Positions 11,678 to 23,197 of a DNA stretch of 36,485 bases are shown piece by piece; the first letter of the stretch is position 1, and every line of letters starts with the position of its first letter. The position numbers were made by a program, and so were the translations under genes. The DNA is from Chromera velia (taxonomy: Eukaryota; Sar; Chromeraceae): NCBI GenBank assembly GCA_018398765.1, contig JAHBMJ010001057.1:1-36485 (forward strand). Direction: 5' to 3'. The notes below the pieces were generated by a model. It searched no databases. It saw only the letters and a list, made by a program, of their open reading frames with translations, and was not told where the DNA came from.

Positions 11678-14600
11678 TATGTGTTTGTGTGCAGGATTGT
11701 CGGAGGCCGACCACTTGTTTTGTGTGGTGCGTGTGGAGGCGCTCCCTTTCGCCCTTCAACAACTCCTGGCTGAGGGGGTCCACAGGTGGAGGGAGGAAGA
11801 GGGGGACAAGTTCTTTCTTGCGTTCGTCGTTGTCAGAGAAACAAGAGAGGTCAGCTGAGAAATCGAGATGGAATTTCTGATCGACTTTCTCTGCATTTCA
11901 AAAGGGAAATTAAGCAACATGGTTTGTTTGAACCCGCTGTGCATCGCACATTTCTGTGTCCAAAACAAACACCCAGCACGGCAAACCAATCATAATATGT
12001 CCTGATTTGTTCTTCATGACCATTGACAGTATTTCTTTGCTTCATTTCTGAATCTATCTGCGTGCGTGCAGTCGGTTTTGTTGGAGTCCTTCGCAGGGAG
12101 CGGAGAGGTGGTTCGCTCCCAGGGTCTGCCTCGAGGTGATGCAGAGAAAGTCTTGAAGGCGATGGCACAGGAATGCGTCGTCGTCAGAAGCCACAGACCT
12201 GGGTGTGGCAAGACAGAAAGGGTGCGTTGCTTGCTTGCAAGGGGATGTGAAGCGGATGGGAGGACTGGGCAGTCTTGGGGTTCACAAAGATTCATGCATG
12301 CATGCAGGCATTCTTCAATCTGCCCTTTTTCAGGATTTCATCAAAAGTTCACTCTCAGAAGGGAAAGTCTTCAGTGGTGCTAAGTGGTGATCTTTGTATT
12401 TGCATTTTGTAGACCCGTCTTTTCTTGCATGTGTGTGCTTGCTTGCGCAGATTTTGAGAGAGTGTCGCAGTCGCGGGCTTCTGGCTTTGACGTTTCCCGG
12501 AACAGAGAGGTTTCATCGGAGGGAGGTGATTCGGTCTCTCCGGGGGCGTCTCTCGGATCGGACAAAGAGACGAGAGGAGACGGCAGCCCGCCTAGGAGGA
12601 GAAGAGAATCTTCCTGACTGGGCTCTCCATTTCGACCTGGCACCTGTGAGAAGACCGGAGGAGCTCAGTGACTTTCTCTTCCAGTTGCTGGCTCTAAAGG
12701 TGACTTCTGCAGGGGGGGCGGTTCTTCTGAATCCCTTCGCCGCCTGTTTTCTGGAAATCCCCAACGCGCACGCTCGAGACCTGATCCGGGAGGTCCCCAT
12801 CCTCTCCCTGTTGCCCGTCCGAGAGTGTCTGTTCAGGATTGAAGACTTCGTTGTCTCCCGGAACCCTGCATCCCCTGAGCAGGTGGTTGCCAAGTATCTC
12901 GACGCTCTGAACGTGCAGCCCCTTCACGTGCAAAGTGCCGGTGTGGAGCAGGACCAGTCCATAGAGAGACGGGATGTGCAACTGATCGGTTTGGGCTCCT
13001 CCTCCTCAGAAGGTACTGCTTCTTCAAGTCCTCTGAGTGACATGAGAGTGCGGTCTCTCCTGAACCGGTTCGTTCTTCAGAAGGGAGAGCTTCAGAAGGT
13101 CATGTCCTTCTCCCTCCTCCGAGCATGCCTCCGTTGTTTGGCTGAGCAGTTTGCCTCCATGAGCGCAAGCTCCTTCTTCTCAACAGAGACCCTCCGCGTT
13201 CTGAGAGTGGACCCGTCTGTAAGGAGAATGCTGGTGACATCCATTCTCGACACCTCTCTCAGCAGCCTCACAGACAATGTAGTGGACATGCGAAAAGAGA
13301 GCAGGAAGGAAGCAGAAGACACGGGAAAGGTGGAAGAAATTCCAAAGGGTGAGTGCCTTGCACAGCACACTCTGACCCGCATGGCAAAGTGGGAGGATCG
13401 GAACCAGTTGATGTGTCTCTTCCATCGATCCGACAGATCCACTCTCAGTCTGCTCTACAGAGACGCTTCCCTGGTGCTCCCGGAATTGCGGAACCTGCTC
13501 TCCTCCCAGGAACTCTCAGCTGCTCAGTGCCAGCATGCCTCTGCGGCGTCAGGGCAACGGCCTTTTGCCTTCTCTGTGATGGGACCCCGCCCTGTTGCTC
13601 CCCGCGCACCGTTTGTCGACTACAAATCTCTGTCTTCTGACCATTTGAAGGCGCGTCTCTCTCGCATTGTTTGCACCTCTCTGCATTCTCTGTCGTCTGT
13701 TGATGCCGGGATTCTCCGACAAGGAGCAGCGGAATTCTGTGGGTATGTGATGACAGTCGACAACTTCCTGAAGATGGTCCTGATTGCCCTCCGCCTCAGC
13801 AACCGCATTCCGGTCTGTGTGATGGGGGAGACGGGGTGTGGGAAGACGAGCGTTGTCAAGTATCTGGCCGCAGCGAGCGGCGTCCACTTCTTCTGTCTGA
13901 ACGTCCACGCAGGAACGACAGAGGATCGGATCGACACGTTCATGCAAGAGGTCATCCACAAGGCAGAGCTGCAAGAAGAGGAAAATGATGACGAAGGCCT
14001 TGGGGAAGAGTATCACCAGAGATGGTTGGAATTTTATGACCAGGTGATGCGATACGTGTCTCAGGGAGTTGGTAAGGGCAGTGAGTTCTATGAGAGATGG
14101 AACGATTACCGTCGGCAAATTGCTCGTTTCATCGAATCCTGGTCGATCCCTGGCTCACGGTATGGTCAGCAGTGGACGGACTACCATGAGGAAGTGAAGG
14201 CATTCATCAGGGACATGGATGGGAAGGAGCGCGGCAGTGAGTGTCATCAGAGATGGACCGCATACCACAGAGAAGTTGTCCGTGCGATCAAGGAAGGCAG
14301 CACGCACCTTCCGACGCGGCTACCTCCGAAGCCGAAGCGGACGAAGAAGAAAAAGAAAGAGAAGAAGACACAATACCAAAGCGGAAAACAAACCGTGTGG
14401 GCGTTTTTCGATGAGATCAACACGTGCGACCATCTGTGGCTCTTGTGTGAGATTCTCACTCGGCACTCTTTTCGTGGAACACCTCTTCCACCGAATCTGG
14501 CGGTGCTTAGTGCGTGCAATCCCTACAAGTTCCGAGAAACTGGCAGATGCACAGAGCGTGTGGGGCTGGCGTTGGACACCCGTCAGGGTTTGACGGTGAG

Positions 14601-17600
14601 AGAGGGGAACGCTGAGCGAGGGCAGGGAGAGAACCTTGCGTCGGCTTCGAAGGCAGCAGCCGCAGCGGTGCTGCACCGTCCCCGTGTGTTGAAGTACAAG
14701 GTCCACCCTTTGCCTGAGAGTCTCTTGGACTTTGTTTGGGATTTCGGATCGCTGGATGGACGCCAGCAGAGGCAGTACATTCACAGCATGGCTGAACAGA
14801 CTCTGGAGCGTGCAGGCAGCATCTACTCAGGCCGTTGGGCTCATGTGTTTGCCGAAGTGCTTTGCGAGGCCCAGAGGCAGAGTGAGTATCTTCTGCCGGA
14901 ATCCTCCGTGAGTCTGCGAGACGTGAAAAGGTGTTGCGATTTGTTCATCTTCTTCAGGAATGGAGAACTGAGGGCGACAGCGACTGAGGTCTCTTACTTC
15001 ACACAGCCCAATAAATTTGACGTCGCGCGCTCAGCCCTCGAAGTCCCCTTCCATAACCTGCGGGCGTTCTTCCTGTCCCTTTCGGTCTGCTACATCTGTC
15101 GAGTGCCTGAGGAAGAGGGTTGGAGGAAAATTTCAGCTGCAGTCTGTCAGAAGATCTCGAAGGCTGTGCTCAAAGCCTGGGAACAGTCCGCAGGTTCTCG
15201 TCAGTACTGCGCAGAGCGTGAGGCTCTTGGTCGTTTAATGCAGGTGGGAAAGGCGTTTGCCAAGATGAGGAACATACGGAACCTCACGGATCGGGACTCG
15301 GACAGGCTGACGGAGTTGGGATTTCTCAGCATTGTGCAGGCAAAGAAGACTGCACTTCTGGTCAGCCGGGTAGAGGGGAAAGCACAGAAGTAGAGAGACG
15401 TGAGAAGTGCATGAATAAGCAGTAAAGAAAGAAAAAGAAAGAAAGAAAGAAAGAAAGAAAGAAAACATTCGGCCCTGAAGGAGCCTGTAGATTGGTTGAT
15501 ACGGTTGATCGGCAAACATTCCTTGTGGTTGACCTTGGCCCCTCATGGATTTGGCGTAGCCGAGTGGATTGCGTGAATGCAGCAAGCAAGCAAGCAAGGG
15601 ATGGACTCTGTGTGTGTCCCTCTGTATGTTCATGCGTGCGTGGCTGCATGCATGCAGGATCAAATGGATCTTCCTCCCGGGATTGCGAAGAACCGCTCCC
15701 TCCAGGAGAACGTCTTTGTTGCCCTCACCTGCGTCCTCAACCGGATCCCCCTGATGATGGTGGGGAGGCCTGGAGAGTCCAAGACGCTCTCTGTGCAGCT
15801 GCTGCACGCGAACATGAGGGGGCAGGACTCGAAGAGCGAATTTTTCCGGGAACTTCCGGAGGTCCGTCGATCGGGGGGGNGGGGGGGGGGGGGGTTGCCT
15901 GTGGGCATAGGAATCTGGTAGTCAGACTGATCGACAGTGTCAGTGTGTTTTTGCGTCTTTGTGTGTGCTCAAACGAGACAACAGTCTGTCTGTCTGTGCA
16001 TGGAGTCAACGAGTCAAGGGCGTCTGCAGCCGTCGCTGCTTCGGGTGTTCACCTGGCCCTTTGGGGCGCCTTGTTCTCAACGTACTGTCTTTTTCTCAGC
16101 TTGTATCCATCACGCCTTTTGGCCTTTTTGCCTGAGGGTACACGTGGATACACTCTTTCCTCCATCCATATTAAAGCTGTCGGACACGTCTACATGAACT
16201 TTGCCGATTCCCCACCCTTCTTTCCTGCAGCTGCGTACGACATTCTTCCAAGGCTCCGAATCCTCGACATCAGAGGGCATCGAGAAGGTCGGTAGGTTGT
16301 TCATCCAATGAATCAGATTCAGTCTTTCTAATGTTGATGGGTTGATTTACTTCATTGCTGACTGACTGATGGATATGACTGGCTGACTGATTGACAAAGC
16401 CAGCTGACAAGAAAATCTCTTTGATTCCTTCACTCATTCAATTTCCTTCATTCATTTTAATTTAGTTTGCAGACTCACTTATTCGCTCTCCTCCAGACTG
16501 GGCCCCACAACTATCCCTCACTTCTACCTCCATACCCTACCAAGGCTGAGCTATCTCTCTGTTATCCCTGTGCTACCCCCCAGTGCTACCACAGTGCTAA
16601 GCCCCAGTGCTACCCCTGTGCTATCTTTGTGCTAATTCAGTGCTACCCCTGTGCTACCTCTGTGCTACCTCTGTGCTACCCCAGTGCTACCCCTGTGCTA
16701 CCTCTGTGCTACCCCAGTGCTACCCCTGTGCTACCTCTGTGCTACCCCAGTGCTACCCCTGTGCTACCTTTGTGCTAATTCAGTGCTACCCCTGTGCTAC
16801 CCCTGTGCTAGTGAACAAGACACACATTCCAGGAATGCTCAATGAAATCACGTCACACTTCTGCAGGAAGAATCATGCATTCCTCCGTACAGGGGTAGAA
16901 CTCAATTAGCCTTAAAGGTAGCACAGGGGTAGCACTGAATTAGTTCTGCTCCAGTTTGTGGATTGTTGTTGCACCTCATCCTCTGTTTTTTCTCAGGTTT
17001 TCCAGCGTGCCCTGGTTTCGCAGAAGAAGGAGAAGGGGGCCCGTTTTTGCGTTCTTCTGGATGAAATTGGACTGGCAGAACAAAGCGTCAGTCTGTATGC
17101 AATGAATTGCGTGGTCAAACAGGAAGAAAGCATACTGCGAAGGAAGAAAGTCGCCATCCACAGTGGAGGGAGCACTTCCCTGTGAAGACCACCCGCTCAC
17201 TACCTCTTCCAAGCCGCTCTCCCTGCTAGTCCCTCTCAGGCTCTCCTGATTTGTTTTTCGATTCGTGCCTCCTGAAGGCTGTCCTTTTAAAGGAACATGA
17301 AGTGCAAGGCGTTTTCCTCTCCCCTGCTCTCCCTCAATTTGATTGAAATTCGCCTCCCCCCGTATACTCTGTGCTGCAGCCCCACAACCCCTTGAAGGTT
17401 CTCCACTCCCTCCTGGAACCAGATTACCCGAAGGACAGACCTGAGGTGGCAGTGATCGGTCAGTCACTGCAGAGATCGAGGGGCACATTCATGATTTTTC
17501 GTTTTGGATGCATTTGACGTTCAGAAATGATCCATTCTGCTTCATGCGCGTTGGTTCACACATGCGCTTCTTTTGAGGCTTCCAAAGCACCAAATTTGAT

Positions 17601-20600
17601 CAACATCCATCCATTTGTTCTGCCTTCCTTCGCTCGGTGCTCTGATCGATCTCTATCACCATGCACGTGCAGGGATTTCCAACTACGAGCTTGACCCCGC
17701 CAAAATGAACCGTGCCATCCATCTGATGCGCCCAGGTTAGCGTTTCTTGGGTTTCAGTTTTTTGTCTCGCTTTTTCCTTCTTCGTCAAACCTGGCTGAAT
17801 GGCACCTTTTTTACGCCTTGCGAGAGCGACAGAGCTCTTCTATCTCTTGTGGTGTGGTGCCCCTCCTGTCTTTTTCCTCCCTCCCTTGTGTAGCCACCTA
17901 TTTCCTTGCATGAAGATCCTCTCGAACATCAACACCAGTGTGTCCCATGAAGACTGTGATGAGATGGTTTGTTGCTCCTCCTGCAGCCCCTATGGCTGGC
18001 GTCTTGAAGGACACCGCCCGGACGATCGCCAAGTCCTGCAGCGACGCCGTGATGGAGGAGGAAGCGAAAAGAAATGGGCGTTCCTCGACTTCCTCCCCCT
18101 TCTCTGAGGCTAAACACCTGGTGCATAGACTCCTCAGGGCCCTCTGTGACGCCTACGAAAAGTATATCCGCAAACAGCCCCTGAGGGACTTTCACGGTCT
18201 CAGGGACTTCTACTCTCTCGTCAAGGCCTTTGCGAGGGCAGCCGTTGAAGCAGAGAAAGCGGAGGCGAAAACGTCATACGTGGTAGGTCAAGTCATTTTG
18301 AATAAAGGGACAGCACTGGCAAGCATGTGTCAAAATTGTCGTCGCTGCTTGCGTTTCAGTGCCCTACCTGGCCTCAAATATATGCAGACTTTCTGATCCC
18401 CTCCTGCGACCGAAGTTGCACAATGACGTTCCTTCTTCTTCTTCTTCTTCTTCTTCTTGATCTTCTTCTTCTTGATCTTCTTCTTCTTGATCTTCTTCTT
18501 CTTCTTCTTCTTCTTCTTCTGCTTCTGCTTCTTCTTCTTCTTCTTCTTCTTCTTCTGATCATTTGAATTGATGATGCAGAGACTCATGGCGATGGCTGTT
18601 CAACGGAACTTCGCGGGCGTTCCCTTCAAGCCCCCAAAGCTCCCCCTGATGCCTCCACTGCCAGAGGCGGATGCCCAGGCAGAATCTCAGGAGCACTCGC
18701 ACCAACAACATCTGCATTCTCAGAACGGGTGCCAAGTACAGCCAGGCAGAGATCGACCCGCATGCTCTCTCGACCCTGTCGGTTTGCGCGGCGCTCCTCA
18801 GCAGGCCTCCCTTACCCCTGCAGAAAGATTCCAGAGGGAGCCTGAGGGAAGGCTGCGAGATCTATCTGGAGAGACCCGAAGACGATTCAGAGAGCCTGAA
18901 GGGGGGAGTGCAACCATGATGGCGACTCTGATCTCGAGAATGAAGGGGGAACACTGGAGAGAAGAGGACTACGCAGAAACGCCTATCGCAGAGCTCATCG
19001 CTGCCAATTTTGCCGATCGATTCGCTCGGTGGGTTGGGACAGAGATCATGCAGACAGGCGGAATTATTCTTGTCATGCAGGAAATCACAATTCTCCTCTC
19101 TCGTTTCACAGTTGGAACCGTCGAATGTTTGACGAGTTTCTTTCCTTTTCTTTCCGGCAAATAAACAAATCTTTGGATAAGGTTACCAGATTTCCTCCAA
19201 AGTGCCGAGACGCTTCTCTTCTCTTTCAAAAGTCCCCATGCCTCTCTTCTCTTTGACGTTCTCTCTATGGACAGGTAGTCTGCTTTTGGTGTCGTTGCTA
19301 GACACTCATTCATTCTGGTTGAATTCCCTGTTTGTGCAGGAACCTGCTTCTCGTGCTGCGAGGGTCCGACGAGGGTGCCATCGAGGTCATTCGGGTTGCC
19401 GCGAAGAAAACGGGGGGGAGGCGGGTGGAGGTCCTGATGGGAAGTCCATTTCCTGGAGACACGAAAGACAAGGTCGGTCAGGGGTGGGGCTGCTGCTTCT
19501 GGGAAGTGGTTGGTTGTTCGACCTGTCAGAGGGGCCTTTTGATGGATTGGAGACCGAAAGAGCCGGCTGCAGTTCTGAAGCGTTTTTCCTGTCTGTGAGC
19601 TCGTGGAGTTTGAGGAGAAACTGTCTTTGCACTCCTCTAACTTATTTGAGTGCAGGGGTACGAACGTTATCAGTACGTGACGCTGAACAAGATCATTCTC
19701 CACATGGAGCAGGGGGGGGTCCTCGTCCTGAAAAACCTGGTCGGTCGGTCAGCTAGTCGGGCAGATCAAGAATTAAGTCAATCTGTCCCGTGTGGGATCT
19801 GCAATGCATATCCCCGAGGAACATACAAAATGCAAAGTGAGCATCAGAAAATGTCTTTGAAGATTCTTGAACCTCCTGCTGGGTGAAGTTCATCTCTTCC
19901 TGATGTTCCTGCCTGAAGTGGGCTTCGTCCATTTCTTTCGGGACATAAAATAGTGGTTGCTTGCTTGCTTGTTTGTTTCTCTGGTTTTGACTTTGTGTGC
20001 GTTTTTGCTTCATCGGTTCTTTGTGTGTCTGTGCATGTCTATTTCGCTCTGTCTCTGTGCAGGAAAACATTTACGGCGCCCTCTACGACATGCTGAACCA
20101 GAACTACCAGGTCTGTCGCAGTCGACGGTTGTGGGGGGAGGGCTGGTGGGTCTTGGGCTGTCGGACTTCCTGTCAACGTTGCCTCAGGTAAGCAGAGGGC
20201 GGAAAGCAGCTTCCGGGGAAGATGAAAGAGCGGGTCTCAGATGTCGTGTAGACAGACAGATCGAGAGTGAAACAACAAACTTGATTGAGTCTTTTGCGGT
20301 AGTGCCAGTCTCCTCGTCGTGTGTTTCGGGGCCGAGTACGTTGGTGTTCCAAACGACGGAGCTGCAAGCAAAGATCCGTCCCCTCTGTGATGGATGTGCA
20401 GGTCTCGTGCGGAAAGCGTCACTGCAGGATTGCCCTGGGGCCTTTCAATAACCCGATGTGCCATGTCAGTCTAGCTCAAAACGCATCTCGCTTTTTCTCT
20501 CTGTGGTTTCTGCCCCTTACTTGGCTTTGGTTTCTGGAGGAGAATCCTCGAATTTCCTGTGTGTGTGTGTGTGTCTGTCTGTCTGGTAGAACTACTGATA

Positions 20601-21369
20601 CGGCTGGCTTCTTCTGGCGTTTGCCATTCTTATCAGCTGTGGTGGCCACAATGTCTCTCGATGCTTTTGTTTTCTCGTTCTAAGTGGCCACGTGCGCTCT
20701 TTGTCCCTTTCCTCCCCCTGCAGGTCCACGAAGACTTCCGTTGCGTCGTTCTACTGAGTGAGGACGCCCTCTGGAAGGCCGACCCTCCTTTCCTGAACAG
20801 GTCGGTCCTTTGCTTTTGGGCATCATTTCTGTGTTTCTTTTTTTCTTTCTTACAGACCCTCATCGCCATGTGTGGAAGCTGGAGAGTCGTTAAGTCACAG
20901 GCCGGCCTGGCTGCACGCAGATTTCTCTTTTTCCTTTCCAGAACAGGTCGGATGGTCTTGCTGTGTTGCACCGGATGACGGTACTGAGTGACAACGTTTG
21001 TATGCTCTTTGTCTCCGGTCTGTGCAGGTTCGAGAAGCAGGTGCTGGAGGTGGGAAGAGCAGGAGGCGCTCGTGATGCGCGCTCCCACTGTGCCCGGATC
21101 GATGCGGTTGTTCATGAACTGTCTTCGGTCTGTGGCGATACAGGTCCTCTTCAGGGTCAGTGGGAACTTCTCCGAATTAAAGAAATGGCTGCGCTGAAAT
21201 AACAAGATCGGTGTTGTTTCAGCTGAAGACCCGTGGATACGTTTGCAGACGCAAGGGAATGCAAAAGCTTCCTTTTCTGTGGGGACATAAGCGAGGCTCG
21301 CACAAGATAGACCAACACTCTGCTTCTCGGAGGTTTTGCTGAACTACAAATAACTGCCAGACTCACGTG

Positions 21370-21402
<33 letters not shown>

Positions 21403-22794
21403 TGGTTTTTTGTGCAGGCCCTTCTTCCCTGTCTGCCCGCTTCCATCCCCGCCATCTGATCCCCGGATTCTCCAATGAGACCACCGCCCTGATAGAGGAC
21501 ATCATCAAATCCCGACTGGAGGGAAGAATTCCGGACCCTGTGGAACTTCAGGCGATTGAGCAGACAGCGGAGGACGAAGTGTTCAGACTTGCAACCCCTG
21601 AGGGAATGCTGAGGATTCGGGGTGCACTGGGTGTGAAGGGCGGAGGAGGGGTCGGAGAGGCAGTGGTGTCTCGTGTGAGGGAGATGCCCCGTCGTGACCT
21701 CTCAGATTACCTCTCTGCTCTGTTCAGAGACGATGAGAGTGTTTGGGGGTTTGAGGAAAGACTTGCCCTTGCGTGGGCCCGTGCTCAAGGAAAACAGAAT
21801 GCAGAGAAGGGAGACGCACGGAGACCGTCTCCTGCCATCATCACCAAGAGTGCACTAATTGCCGTCTCAGGCAACTTCTTGGGTCAGTCAGTCAGTTGGT
21901 CGGGTGACAAGGATTTGTTTATTACTTGTATCTGGGTTGTGGGTGACAAATGGGGATTCTCTTTCTGCTGAGCTGACGCGCTGCGCTATTCTTCTTTTGT
22001 GTTCACCTTGAGCTTTGCACATGGTACTGCCATTGAAGAGAGCAGACCTCTTTTTGGCCCACTTAGTCTTTCCTTGCTTCTTCCTGCCTCACACACATCA
22101 ATGCACAAGATCGTTCTTGCCTCTGTCTGCAGATCTTGAGGAGATCTCAGCGCAAGCGTCCCCTTCTCCTTCCTTGGTTCGAGTCTGCCACCTCGCTGCC
22201 TTCTCGACCGAGATGGATCTGGAGAGAGAGCTCCGCGTGTTTCTGGCAGACAGCGAGAAAGAAAGAGACGGCAAAGGAGAACAAGAAAGCGAGAAAGACA
22301 GGAACGATGCCACATCGTCAGAGGATGAGGGTCTGTCTGCAGTCACGGAGAGCTACCACCTCCTTCTTCTGGTGTGCAGCCCCAGGTCCGAACTTCTCAC
22401 TCACTGCAAGAACCACGTCGATACGGCTGTCAACGACTACATGCAGGTCCAGTCTCACAAGACGAACGAAACAGATCAACAGAGACCGACAGCGCGAAAG
22501 CACGTGGTTGTCCTCTTGCTGGGTCCTCGCAGCTCCCTCACCTCCTCTGACTACATTCACCAATTCCCTCTCGGAGGGGGCTGGGGACAGATGCACCTCG
22601 AGAGCGTGACTCCCCAGGTTCCCCCCCTGGAGAGCCTTCTGGTCCCTCGTCTCGTCGATGTCCTCCATCATCTGTCCACGAGGGAAACGGGAACGCCTCC
22701 TCCTCCTCCTCCTCTGCCATTCAAGGAAGCGATCAGAGAGATCATCCTGCCCTGCATGTCGGTCGGCCTCCAGCTCTCTTTCTCCTTCCTTTCC

Positions 22795-22862
<68 letters not shown>

Positions 22863-23139
22863 GCTGGGCGGTGTGTGTTAATCAGCAGAAGGGCAGGTGA
22901 CGCACGCAATCGAAACGCTCATTCTTCAACAAGTCGTGCCGTTTTCTGATTGACAAAGGGCCGAAGGAGTCTGACTGGGGTTGTTTCAGCGTCCTCATTT
23001 TCTTCACAACCTGAAACATTCGCTTTTCGCTTTTCTCCCTATTGAAGAGTACAGGTGGTGCATTGTTGACGCATCCTTTGAAACCATAGACGACAATTTC
23101 CTCGATCCTGCCTTGAACATTCTCATGTGTCCCGTGTGC

Positions 23140-23197
<58 letters not shown>

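Larger units (their letters stand above)
9774..11849 (+). other. Linker helix and AAA1 region (exons 10-13)
   Basis: Exon 10 (from about residue 2143) opens with an acidic run and then a segment very like the pre-AAA linker of RNF213. It has the AGH motif, a tryptophan-containing helix (LEVMLVDWKASL) and a final QLWVLDSFL helix. Exons 11-13 continue as the degenerate first AAA unit: the FVCC-like strand is CVFEVD, the LLC motif is LLFCSADT, and a DHLFCVVRVE strand follows. No Walker A or Walker B is present here, as is usual for AAA1 in this family, so it is probably structural. Exon phases are 2, 0, 1 and 0. Confidence 0.8.
15658..18282 (+). other. AAA4: second catalytic ATPase unit (exons 16-21)
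   Basis: Exon 16 begins DQMDLPPGIAKN and carries Walker A GRPGESKT (15763-15786, residue about 3529). Exon 17 gives the FFQGSESSTSEGIEK strand. Exon 18 holds Walker B, VLLDEIGLAEQS (Asp at 17060-17062). Exon 19 has PLKVLHSLLEPDY and exon 20 the sensor motif ISNYELDPAKMNRAI. Exon 21 continues with GLRDFYSLVKAF. Each block follows animal RNF213 almost position by position, so the six small exons are well supported. AAA4 is expected to hydrolyse ATP. Exon 17 is only 57 bases. Confidence 0.92.

Noticed and set aside
11449-11880. Valine/cysteine-rich ORFs in several frames
   Set aside because: They are translations of GT/GC microsatellite sequence.
14002-14313. Tandem repeat read as a CRISPR array or intronic satellite
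   Set aside because: The copies are diverged in DNA but aligned in protein and in frame, and lie in an uninterrupted exon, so this is a coding repeat.
16467-16909. Repetitive + strand ORFs reading CYPSATPVLPL-type repeats
   Set aside because: They arise because an 11/33-bp minisatellite keeps frames open. The region is intronic between two exons that join perfectly.
12451-18282. Identification as dynein heavy chain or midasin
   Set aside because: Both are giant multi-AAA proteins, but the motif set (LLDEIGLAEQS, ELDPAKMNRAI, GLRDFYSLVK, ENIYGALYDMLNQ) and the E3 shell downstream are specific to RNF213.
18330-18587. Minus-strand poly-lysine/arginine ORFs
   Set aside because: They are translations of the GAA strand of the CTT microsatellite.
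23125-23145. A C-P-x-C string that might belong to a RING
   Set aside because: It lies in the (CT)n(GT)n intron tract just before the exon 31 acceptor, has no partner ligands and is out of phase with neighbouring exons.
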